This document shows, piece after piece, positions 1 to 5,324 of a DNA stretch of 5,324 nt (positions are counted from its first letter, which is position 1; each line of letters starts with the position of its first letter). A model generated the notes under the pieces. The model ran no database searches. It was not told where the DNA came from and was given only the letters and a program-made list of their open reading frames with translations. Location: positions 1-5,324 of the forward strand of contig CAJASG010000264.1 of assembly GCA_903944555.1 (NCBI GenBank), read 5' to 3'. The translations under genes and the position numbers were made by a program. The DNA comes from an uncultured beta proteobacterium (GTDB lineage Bacteria > Pseudomonadota > Gammaproteobacteria > Burkholderiales > Burkholderiaceae_C).

Positions 1-450
1 CATTGGCCGCACAACAAGGGGCGAGACGGCTGCCGCACACCATTCCCCTGGAAAGCACATGCGCCGCATGGCGGGTTTGGCAGCACGACCCCTTGGCTAC
101 CTGTGGATGCTGCCAACCAGTTGCGCGCCGTGGACGTTCAAGAAGAGGATGCCTCGTCTACCTTGCATTTCACCCGCAAGCTTTTGGCTATGCGCCGTGC
201 GCACCCGGCATTGCGCACCGGCGATCTTCAATCGCTGCAAGCCGATGCGCATGTCCTCCTGGCACTGCGCACGGCCAACGGTGACGCTGTGCTGTGCGCC
301 TTCAACATGAGTGCGCAAGTCCGCACCGTCGCGCTGGCGCAGGCCTTCGCGTCTGCGGGACACCCCCTGTTCGTTGGCGACGTCATCCAGCAAGATACAT
401 CGCTATTGATGCAACCCTGGTCTGCCATGCTGCTGCCCGTCAAGATATGA
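1..450 (+). CDS. GH13 alpha-glucosidase, C-terminal part (5' end outside window)
   Basis: The frame is open from base 1 and ends with TGA at 448-450, leaving 149 residues of a protein that in this family is usually about 540 residues long. Near the start is the motif GRDGCRTPFPW (visible residues 7-17), followed by GFGSTTPWLPV; this block is characteristic of GH13 alpha-glucosidases and oligo-1,6-glucosidases. Then comes the helix LHFTRKLLAMRRAHPALRTG, which leads from the catalytic barrel into the C-terminal beta domain. The catalytic Asp/Glu/Asp residues lie upstream of the window, so activity cannot be judged here. Such enzymes are normally cytoplasmic and release glucose from the non-reducing end of short alpha-glucosides. 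The fragment cannot separate maltose, isomaltose, sucrose or unusual glucosides as substrate. The stop overlaps the next start by ATGA, which points to an operon with translational coupling. An internal ATG at 103 is not the true start, because strong family homology extends upstream of it. Confidence 0.9.
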   Translation, partial: HWPHNKGRDGCRTPFPWKAHAPHGGFGSTTPWLPVDAANQLRAVDVQEEDASSTLHFTRKLLAMRRAHPALRTGDLQSLQADAHVLLALRTANGDAVLCAFNMSAQVRTVALAQAFASAGHPLFVGDVIQQDTSLLMQPWSAMLLPVKI

Positions 451-1292
451 ACCTGCCCACTGAAACACTGCAGTCACGCTATCAGCGTGAAGGCTATCTG
501 ATTTGCCCCGGCTTGGTGAGTGCCCAAACGGTCGAGACACTGCGCAAGGAAACAGTTGCCATTGCCAGTGGGCACCGGGGGCCCATTGCCGGCGTGACTG
601 CGTACGATTCAATCAATGAGGATGCATTGAAATCTGTGCTCGCCATCCATTTTCCGCACAAGATTTCACCATTGATGCGCGACATGCTGCACCACCCGGC
701 GATTGTCGATGTTCTAACCCAGGTAGTCGGGGCGGACGTGAAATGCATGCAGTCCATGCTGTTTATCAAAAACGCCGGCAAGCCCGGCCAGGCATGGCAC
801 CAGGACGAGACATTTATTCCAACCCATGACCACTCCCTCATCGGCGTGTGGATTGCGTTGGACGACGCCACCATCGACAACGGCTGTCTGTGGGTGCAAC
901 CCGGCAGTCATACCAAAGGCACCTTGTGGCCCAGCCAATCGATACCCGATCCACGCTTTGATGGTGCTCTCGAAGCGTATGGCTGGGAGGCCGAATTCGG
1001 CCCCCGTGAAGGCGGTGTCGCGGCACAAGTGCCTGCTGGCTCGGTCGTATTCTTCAATGGCCACACCCTTCACCGCAGTCTCAACAACGTACGCAAGACG
1101 GGCTACCGCCGGGCTCTGGTGAATCACTACATGTCGGCCCACTCAGAACTGCCCTGGAAATATGGCAACTCGCGCTTCGCGCCAAACGACTACCGCGACG
1201 TCGTGCTTGTTGCAGGTAAGGACCCCTACGCTGATCGCGGCCATGAGGAACTTGCCCATCCCTACGTGCGCCCCGAAATTCTCTCTGACTGA
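447..1292 (+). CDS. Phytanoyl-CoA dioxygenase (PhyH) family Fe(II)/2-oxoglutarate oxygenase
   Basis: A 281-residue protein, a normal length for the PhyH family. These cytoplasmic non-haem iron enzymes couple decarboxylation of 2-oxoglutarate to hydroxylation of an organic substrate. The iron-binding facial triad is visible: H118 and D120 in WHQDETFIP, and H209 in GHTLHRSLNN. R221 or R222 in GYRRALVNHY is placed to bind 2-oxoglutarate. The block NGCLWVQPGSH (145-155) is a further PhyH hallmark. I chose the ATG at 447 because it overlaps the glucosidase stop (ATGA) and the N-terminus MNLPTETLQSRYQREGYLI resembles the usual PhyH opening, in which a helix precedes 'GY(L/V)'. The open frame extends up to 294, but that part lies inside the glucosidase gene and looks unlike a protein. 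No strong ribosome site is visible, which fits coupling. PhyH members act on very diverse substrates, so the substrate is unknown; the context suggests a sugar or glucoside aglycone. Confidence 0.92.
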   Translation: MNLPTETLQSRYQREGYLICPGLVSAQTVETLRKETVAIASGHRGPIAGVTAYDSINEDALKSVLAIHFPHKISPLMRDMLHHPAIVDVLTQVVGADVKCMQSMLFIKNAGKPGQAWHQDETFIPTHDHSLIGVWIALDDATIDNGCLWVQPGSHTKGTLWPSQSIPDPRFDGALEAYGWEAEFGPREGGVAAQVPAGSVVFFNGHTLHRSLNNVRKTGYRRALVNHYMSAHSELPWKYGNSRFAPNDYRDVVLVAGKDPYADRGHEELAHPYVRPEILSD

Positions 1293-1305
1293 TACGCAAG
1301 CTGCA

Positions 1306-2229
1306 ATGACCACAGACCGCACCAATGACGGTACACAGGCCTCGCCCTACCTGCGCAAGGACATCAACCTAGGCACCATTCTCAAACTGCCTCACGGCTC
1401 GGTCGGATACAGGGCACATCTGCACGAGCAACTCGCTCTTCTCAAGGCAGACGGCCATATTGGCGCGCAGAGCTGGAACCAGTTCGATGAAACGATGGCC
1501 GCCGGGTTACGCGCAACGGGCATGGCGCGCATCACGGTAGCGCAGCAGGCGGACGGGGTTGCGCGGGACCACAAGGCACGAGGACTTGATGCTACAACCA
1601 TTCATCTGGGAACCAGCTTTGAAAGCGATGCAGAGATTGACGTGCTGGTTGCCTCCGTTCTCGAGGCGGCTGCCAAGCACTCCTATGCTATGTACATCGA
1701 GACCCACCGCGCTACCCTTACTCAGGACATCCGGCGCACCGTGGACATGGTGGAGCGATTTCCCGAAGTGCGCTTCAATGTGGATCTGTCGCACTACTAC
1801 ACCGGCCACGAACTCACCTATGGCGGTGAATTTGACCAACGCGTGGAACGACTGTCTCCCATTTTCGAGCGGACTCGATTCATGCACGGACGCATCAGCA
1901 ATTCGGGCTGCATTCAGGCACCGGTGAGCGACGAGGGGGTGCCTGTGGCCCACTTTCGCGCCATGTGGCAGCGCTGCTTTGAGGGTTTCTTACGGGGTGC
2001 TCAAACCGGGGACTATCTTAGTTTCAACGCTGAACTTCTTCCCATGCGCATAGGAACCGGCGACGACACCCAATGGTTGCACTATGCACAGCAGCGACCT
2101 GCGCATGACGATGACCCGCTTGAGGGCGAGCCGACAGATCGTTTTCTGGAAGTCCGCGCGATCTGGGAAATTGCGTCAGAGGCGTTTTCGGCAGCCCAAC
2201 ACAACGCCACCATGAGAGCGACACCATGA
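1306..2229 (+). CDS. Xylose isomerase-like TIM-barrel protein (sugar isomerase/epimerase type)
   Basis: A 307-residue protein with the pattern of the AP endonuclease 2/xylose isomerase-like TIM barrel, a fold used by cytoplasmic sugar isomerases, epimerases and some lyases. Candidate divalent-metal ligands fall at the expected strand ends: E132 (MYIETH), D160 and H163 (FNVDLSHY), H194 (RFMHGRIS) and E243 (FNAELL). This is the Glu-Asp-His-Glu arrangement known from tagatose 3-epimerase-type enzymes. Both its sequence order and spacing fit an active enzyme, but the reaction cannot be named. The start at 1306 is 13 bases after the preceding stop. In-frame ATGs at 1162 and 1243 lie within the dioxygenase gene and would add an N-terminus that does not look like this fold. 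The ribosome site is weak. The gene ends in an ATGA overlap with the esterase. The neighbouring alpha-glucosidase and oxygenase suggest it reshapes a sugar or modified sugar released by them (inference). Confidence 0.82.
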   Translation: MTTDRTNDGTQASPYLRKDINLGTILKLPHGSVGYRAHLHEQLALLKADGHIGAQSWNQFDETMAAGLRATGMARITVAQQADGVARDHKARGLDATTIHLGTSFESDAEIDVLVASVLEAAAKHSYAMYIETHRATLTQDIRRTVDMVERFPEVRFNVDLSHYYTGHELTYGGEFDQRVERLSPIFERTRFMHGRISNSGCIQAPVSDEGVPVAHFRAMWQRCFEGFLRGAQTGDYLSFNAELLPMRIGTGDDTQWLHYAQQRPAHDDDPLEGEPTDRFLEVRAIWEIASEAFSAAQHNATMRATP

Positions 2230-3170
2230 ACATTGCGCACCACACGCTTCGAATCCTCCAAAAGACCGCCCGGCTACTCGTAGTAATCGCCGCCGCCGCT
2301 GTTGCCGCCTGCAGCACGACATCTCCCGCCCCCGTGATTTCCAGCGGCCGCATGGAGCGCCTGGGGCTGGTGCCCTCGCAACATGTGGAGCCCCGTCTCG
2401 TGGATGTATGGCTGCCCGACGACTACAACCCCGACAAGCGCTACGCTGTGCTCTACATGCACGATGGCCAGTCCATCTTCGACGGTGCCACCAGCTTTAG
2501 CAAAAAGGGCTGGCATGTGGATGTCGCGTTAGGCAGGCTGCTGCAAGAAGGCCGGGTCAAAGACACCATCGTGGTAGGCGTCTGGAACACCGGATCTACA
2601 CGATGGTCCGAGTACTTTGCGCAAAAGGCGGTTCCGCTGATTGATGAGCCAGCCCGAAGCATATTTACCGCCAAATTTCTGCAGGATAAGCCGCGAGCGG
2701 ATGACTACCTGCGATTTCTCGTGCAGGAACTCAAGCCCCTAATCGACAAAAAGTACGTCACCCGACCCGATGCAGCCAACACCGTCATCATGGGCTCCAG
2801 CATGGGCGGCATCATCTCGCTGTATGCCATGAGCGAATACCCACATGTGTTCGGCGCGGCGGCCTGCCTGTCCACACACTGGATCGGCGGTTTCGAGCAG
2901 AACACCGCCATTCCCCAAGCCACGTTCAACTACCTGCGCAACCATCTGCCCGACCCGTCCAACCATCGGCTGTATATGGATCGTGGGACGACAGAGCTCG
3001 ATGCGCTATACCCACCACACCAGGATCTTGCGGATGCACTTGTCAGGGAAAAGGGCTACACCGGTGCCAATTCGGTATCGCTGGTATTTTCAGGCGCGGG
3101 CCACAACGAAGTAGCTTGGTCCAAGCGACTTGAGTCACCGCTGACCTTCTTACTGGGTTACAAACCTTGA
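2226..3170 (+). CDS. Lipoprotein serine esterase, enterochelin-esterase/esterase D-like alpha/beta hydrolase
   Basis: A 314-residue protein. The N-terminus has basic residues, a hydrophobic run LLVVIAAAAVAA and a lipobox VAAC with the lipidated cysteine at C29. It should therefore be exported by Sec and anchored to a membrane facing the periplasm, or be surface-exposed. The mature part matches the putative-esterase family (Fes/EstD type): LYMHDGQSIFD (76-86), the nucleophile elbow GSSMGG with S192, the acid region MDRGTTELDALY with D259 the likely acid, and H293 in GAGHNEVAW. Known relatives cleave esters such as enterochelin, S-formylglutathione or feruloyl sugars; the substrate here is not evident. 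The start overlaps the preceding stop (ATGA), and GAGAG at 2214-2218 is a fair ribosome site with a 7-base spacer. As the only envelope protein in the operon, it may remove an acyl group from the substrate before uptake (inference). Confidence 0.88.
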   Translation: MNIAHHTLRILQKTARLLVVIAAAAVAACSTTSPAPVISSGRMERLGLVPSQHVEPRLVDVWLPDDYNPDKRYAVLYMHDGQSIFDGATSFSKKGWHVDVALGRLLQEGRVKDTIVVGVWNTGSTRWSEYFAQKAVPLIDEPARSIFTAKFLQDKPRADDYLRFLVQELKPLIDKKYVTRPDAANTVIMGSSMGGIISLYAMSEYPHVFGAAACLSTHWIGGFEQNTAIPQATFNYLRNHLPDPSNHRLYMDRGTTELDALYPPHQDLADALVREKGYTGANSVSLVFSGAGHNEVAWSKRLESPLTFLLGYKP

Positions 3171-3208
3171 ATCGCAACGCGGCTTTGAAGTAGGATGACT
3201 GATCCATC
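3167..3208 (+). promoter_or_regulatory. Possible sigma-70 promoter with overlapping dyad, upstream of the LysR gene
   Basis: TTGAAT at 3167-3172 and TAGGAT at 3191-3196 each match four of six bases of the sigma-70 consensus, with an 18-base spacer. Transcription would begin about 25 bases before the LysR start. A dyad, GGAT-N5-ATCC (3193-3205), with the alternative pairing GATG-N7-CATC (3194-3208), overlaps the -10 element. That is where an autorepressing LysR protein could sit, although no perfect T-N11-A LysR box is present. No terminator hairpin is visible after the esterase gene, so read-through from the upstream operon is also possible. The matches are weak enough to have arisen by chance. 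Confidence 0.3.
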
Positions 3209-3228
3209 TGCCTCAAACTGACCTCACG

Positions 3229-4128
3229 ATGCAACTCAAATGGCTTGAAGACCTGCTGGCACTTGCCAAGACGCGCAGCTTCAGTCGCGCCGCCGAGTTG
3301 CGCCAAGTCACCCATCCCGCATTTGGCCGTCGGATCAAGTCACTTGAGGACTGGGCGGGCACCGCTCTGGTGATGCGGGGCAGCAGTCCGGTAACGCTGA
3401 CTGCCGCTGGTGAGCGTTTGATGGCTGATGCGAGTGACTTGTTGCACGGGGTGGAGCAGGCGCGCGATGCATTGCTGGGCGTAGCGGGCCAAGGCAAGCA
3501 GTCTGTCACACTGGCCACCGGTCGCACTCTTGCGCGTAACTTGGTCGCAGACTGGATGCCGCGTCTGATGCCCTTGCTTGAAAAGGCGGACGGTGAGTTA
3601 CATGTGCGGACCCAGTCATTGGCCCAAACTGCTCAACTGTTTGAGCGCGGCGAGGCTGACTTCATGCTCACCTACCACCACCCCTTGTTGGCGGTGCGGC
3701 TCAATGCACGCCAATACAGCCATTTGACATTGGCACAGGATCGGCTGGTGCCCGTGACTCGCTGCGAGGTGCTGGGCAAGGCTCGGTACGATTTCAAGGC
3801 CGGAGTCAGCGTTCCCTATCTGGCATATGCCGACACGCTGGCACTGGGTCGTTTGGTCACAGACCATCTGACCAATCACCCTCAGGCGCCGCTGCTATGC
3901 CGCAGCGTGGTGTGCGATTCGGCCGATGCGATGTTCGAATACATACTCAAGGGCGCTGGGGTGGCATGGCTGCCCTGGTCGCTCGTGGCGGTGGCGTGCA
4001 ACTCGGGACAATTGGCCGTCATTGGGGACGCACGGCTGGAAGTTGCGTTTGAAGCACGCCTATACCGCCCCAAGCGAACCTTGGGGACGCTGGCAGAAGC
4101 GGTTTGGCAGATGGCGAGTTCGCACTGA
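3229..4128 (+). CDS. LysR-family transcriptional regulator, HypT (YjiE)-like
   Basis: A 299-residue protein of standard LysR length. The N-terminal winged helix-turn-helix covers about residues 3-62, with SFSRAAELRQVTHPAFGRRI (17-36) as the DNA-reading core and the typical TLTAAGERL after it. The remainder (about 90-295) is the two-lobed effector domain. Several segments resemble E. coli HypT as I recall it: KWLEDLLALAKTRSFSRAA, PAFGRRIKSLE, GRLVTDHLT, and GVAWLPWSLV followed by SGQLAVI. HypT is known as a hypochlorite-responsive activator. Here, L206 and S231 align by eye with two methionines reported as redox-sensing in HypT, so the signal probably differs. The start at 3229 gives the usual N-terminus; no good ribosome site is seen. 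The gene lies 19 bases before the Bug receptor gene and is probably co-transcribed with it. Targets may be itself plus the receptor, or the upstream glucoside operon. Confidence 0.93.
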   Translation: MQLKWLEDLLALAKTRSFSRAAELRQVTHPAFGRRIKSLEDWAGTALVMRGSSPVTLTAAGERLMADASDLLHGVEQARDALLGVAGQGKQSVTLATGRTLARNLVADWMPRLMPLLEKADGELHVRTQSLAQTAQLFERGEADFMLTYHHPLLAVRLNARQYSHLTLAQDRLVPVTRCEVLGKARYDFKAGVSVPYLAYADTLALGRLVTDHLTNHPQAPLLCRSVVCDSADAMFEYILKGAGVAWLPWSLVAVACNSGQLAVIGDARLEVAFEARLYRPKRTLGTLAEAVWQMASSH

Positions 4129-4147
4129 AAGTGCACAATGGCGGGCC

Positions 4148-5128
4148 ATGTTGCAACCTCTTTTTGTCGCTCGCTTTTGCCTGCTCGTTGTTCTGGGCTG
4201 GCCGTTATTTCACGCGGCAATGGCGCAGTCACCCGTCTATCCGCACAAACCGATCTCAATCGTCGTAGGCTACCCCCCCGGCGGTAGCACCGATTTGACA
4301 GGCCGTGCCGTGGCCGCAGAACTGTCGAAAAGGCTCCAAGTGCCCGTGGTGGTTGAAAACCTGGGAGGTGCGGGCGGTGCAATTGGGGCGCAAAAAGTCG
4401 CCGCTTCCGTAGCCGATGGCTACACGCTGCTGGTGGGCTCCAACAACGAAATTGCCATCAGGGGATTGGTCTCGCCCACAGTCAAGTACCGGCTCAAAGA
4501 CTTCACGCCGATTGGACTGGTTGGTTCACAACCAATGGTGCTGGTCGCCTCAAGCCATAGCCGCGTGAAAACTATGGCTCAATTGATCACCCTGGCGCAG
4601 GCAAACCCTGAGAAATTAAGCTATGGCAGCTCGGGCGTTGGGACGGCGCTGCATCTTGCCGGTGAAATGATCAATGATGAGTGTGGGATACGCATGACCC
4701 ACGTACCCTACCGTGGCGTGGCTCCTCTTGTCAATGACTTGCTTGGCAACAACATCGACTTGGGGGTGTTTGTGCTTTCCAGTGCATTACCGTATATCCA
4801 TAGCGGGCAGTTGACTGCGCTTGGCACCACAGAGCGAGTCCGATCGACCGTGACACCCGGAGTTCCCACCCTGTCTGAGCACCCATACCTCAAAGGACTG
4901 GACATCAACGTTTGGTTTGCCTTGATGGGACCTGCCAAATTGCCGTTGCAAGTGGTTGAAAAACTCAGGAAAGCGCTGACCGAATCGCTTCAGTCGCCAG
5001 AACTACGCAAGACGCTGGAAAGTTCAGGATCAACTATCGCCCCATTGAATGTCGACATGCCGAGGTTTCTCAGGGAGGAAACCCTGAAATATCAAAAGAT
5101 TGTTGACTTCGCAAAGATCAAAGAATAA
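4148..5128 (+). CDS. Bug/TctC-family periplasmic solute-binding receptor
   Basis: A 326-residue protein, the usual Bug length. It has a Sec signal peptide: a hydrophobic core around residues 10-21 (FCLLVVLGWPLF) and a likely cleavage after AMA, between A26 and Q27. The mature protein begins with the family signature YPHKPISIVVGYPPGGSTD (31-49), in which the PPGGSTD loop and D49 contribute to ligand binding. The second binding loop follows, with VVVENLGGAGGAIG (67-80) and DGYTLLVGS. SYGSSGVGTALHLAGE and THVPYRG are further Bug-family blocks. Such proteins bind carboxylates or other small polar solutes, classically for a tripartite tricarboxylate transporter. No membrane TctA or TctB gene is visible here, as is common for Bug receptors in Burkholderiales. 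The ligand cannot be deduced. The start at 4148 is the first in-frame ATG that gives a signal peptide; longer frames run back into the LysR gene. A terminator follows. Confidence 0.95.
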   Translation: MLQPLFVARFCLLVVLGWPLFHAAMAQSPVYPHKPISIVVGYPPGGSTDLTGRAVAAELSKRLQVPVVVENLGGAGGAIGAQKVAASVADGYTLLVGSNNEIAIRGLVSPTVKYRLKDFTPIGLVGSQPMVLVASSHSRVKTMAQLITLAQANPEKLSYGSSGVGTALHLAGEMINDECGIRMTHVPYRGVAPLVNDLLGNNIDLGVFVLSSALPYIHSGQLTALGTTERVRSTVTPGVPTLSEHPYLKGLDINVWFALMGPAKLPLQVVEKLRKALTESLQSPELRKTLESSGSTIAPLNVDMPRFLREETLKYQKIVDFAKIKE

Positions 5129-5147
5129 CCGGCAGTCGGTACCTGAT

Positions 5148-5178
5148 ACCCCGTAGCTTGCTGCGGGGTTCTTCATTC
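5148..5178 (+). terminator. Rho-independent terminator after the Bug receptor gene
   Basis: ACCCCGTAG (5148-5156) pairs with CTGCGGGGT (5161-5169) in a nine-pair stem with one T-G wobble and a four-base loop CTTG. The T-rich tail TTCTTCATT follows on the + strand. It starts 20 bases after the receptor stop and lies just before the end of the convergent gcvP gene. The opposite side has no T tract, so it serves mainly the + strand transcript. Confidence 0.85.
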
Positions 5179-5181
5179 AGC

Positions 5182-5324
5182 CTAATCGCTCACCGGCACG
5201 CAACTGCAGAACAGATTCCTGTCGCCATAGACATTGTCGACACGGCCAATCGCCGGCCAGTACTTCACGGCCTTGAGTGTGGCCACCGGGAAGGCCGCCA
5301 CCTCGCGTGAATACGGGCGGTCCC
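5182..5324 (-). CDS. gcvP: Glycine dehydrogenase (decarboxylating), P-protein, C-terminal fragment
   Basis: Reading the minus strand from 5322 down to the TAG at 5184-5182 gives 46 residues that begin [20 protein letters not shown] and continue through [20 protein letters not shown] to a stop after VSD. The combination YSRE-AAFP, the YWP block, R-VDN-YGDRNL and the CSC ending is the highly conserved C-terminus of GcvP. GcvP is the roughly 950-residue pyridoxal-phosphate enzyme that decarboxylates glycine in the cytoplasmic glycine cleavage system. Only the end is in the window; the active-site lysine and most of the protein lie beyond 5324. The gene is convergent with the Bug receptor gene, with 53 bases and a terminator between them. 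It is a housekeeping gene and has no evident link to the glucoside operon. Confidence 0.93.
   Translation of the reverse strand, partial: DRPYSREVAAFPVATLKAVKYWPAIGRVDNVYGDRNLFCSCVPVSD

Noticed and set aside
197..224. Near-repeat of GCGCACCCGG and GCGCACCGG
   Set aside because: It arises from the coding of RAHPALRTG in the conserved glucosidase helix; it is two short imperfect copies and not a repeat array.
294..446. In-frame upstream extension of the PhyH dioxygenase gene
   Set aside because: It lies wholly inside the alpha-glucosidase coding frame, which has clear family homology, and the extra residues are rich in Arg, Cys and His like a shadow frame. The ATG at 447 gives the normal PhyH N-terminus.
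1162..1305. In-frame upstream extension of the TIM-barrel gene
   Set aside because: It overlaps the conserved end of the dioxygenase gene and encodes a low-complexity Thr/Ala/Arg stretch. The ATG at 1306 fits operon spacing.
1507..1953. Minus-strand open frame of 148 codons opposite the TIM-barrel gene
   Set aside because: It is opposite a gene with conserved metal-site motifs and has no recognisable protein features.
3926..4147. Upstream extension of the Bug receptor frame
   Set aside because: It runs through the LysR effector domain and would bury the signal peptide inside the protein. The start at 4148 places a normal signal peptide at the N-terminus.
3882..4382. Minus-strand open frame of 166 codons across the LysR/Bug junction
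   Set aside because: It opposes two well-supported genes, shows no recognisable domain, and its composition is that of an antisense shadow in GC-rich DNA.
5128..5140. Small inverted repeat ACCG-N5-CGGT right after the Bug receptor stop
   Set aside because: A four-pair stem is too weak to count as a terminator, and the much stronger hairpin at 5148-5169 explains transcription ending.

Overview
The window is gene-dense, GC-rich DNA with no mobile element, RNA gene or CRISPR array. It most likely comes from a betaproteobacterium of the order Burkholderiales, Comamonadaceae-like. The main clue is a Bug/TctC-type periplasmic solute receptor, a family greatly expanded in that group, sitting beside a LysR regulator. 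The tail of a proteobacterial-type glycine dehydrogenase at the right edge fits this. The assignment is inference from gene content, not from a phylogenetic marker.

Left region (1-3170, + strand): a tight run of four genes. In order they are the C-terminal 149 residues of a GH13 alpha-glucosidase whose start lies outside the window, a PhyH-family Fe(II)/2-oxoglutarate dioxygenase, a xylose-isomerase-like TIM-barrel protein (sugar isomerase/epimerase type), and a lipoprotein serine esterase of the enterochelin-esterase/esterase D type. Genes 1/2 and 3/4 overlap by ATGA and genes 2/3 are 13 bases apart, so the run reads as one operon. The mix suggests catabolism of a decorated, possibly acylated alpha-glucoside: the esterase in the cell envelope, the other three in the cytoplasm. 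The substrate is unknown, and this combination is the most interesting thing in the window.

Middle region (3171-5128, + strand): a short intergenic gap with a possible promoter and overlapping dyad, a LysR-type regulator resembling HypT (YjiE), and 19 bases later a Bug-family periplasmic binding protein. No TctA/TctB membrane genes are visible, so the receptor is an orphan within this window. The pair could be a separate transcription unit or could feed the same pathway as the operon.

Right region (5129-5324): a clear intrinsic terminator follows the receptor gene. The last 46 codons of gcvP (glycine cleavage P-protein) then read in on the minus strand. This is a housekeeping gene and marks the edge of the accessory cluster.
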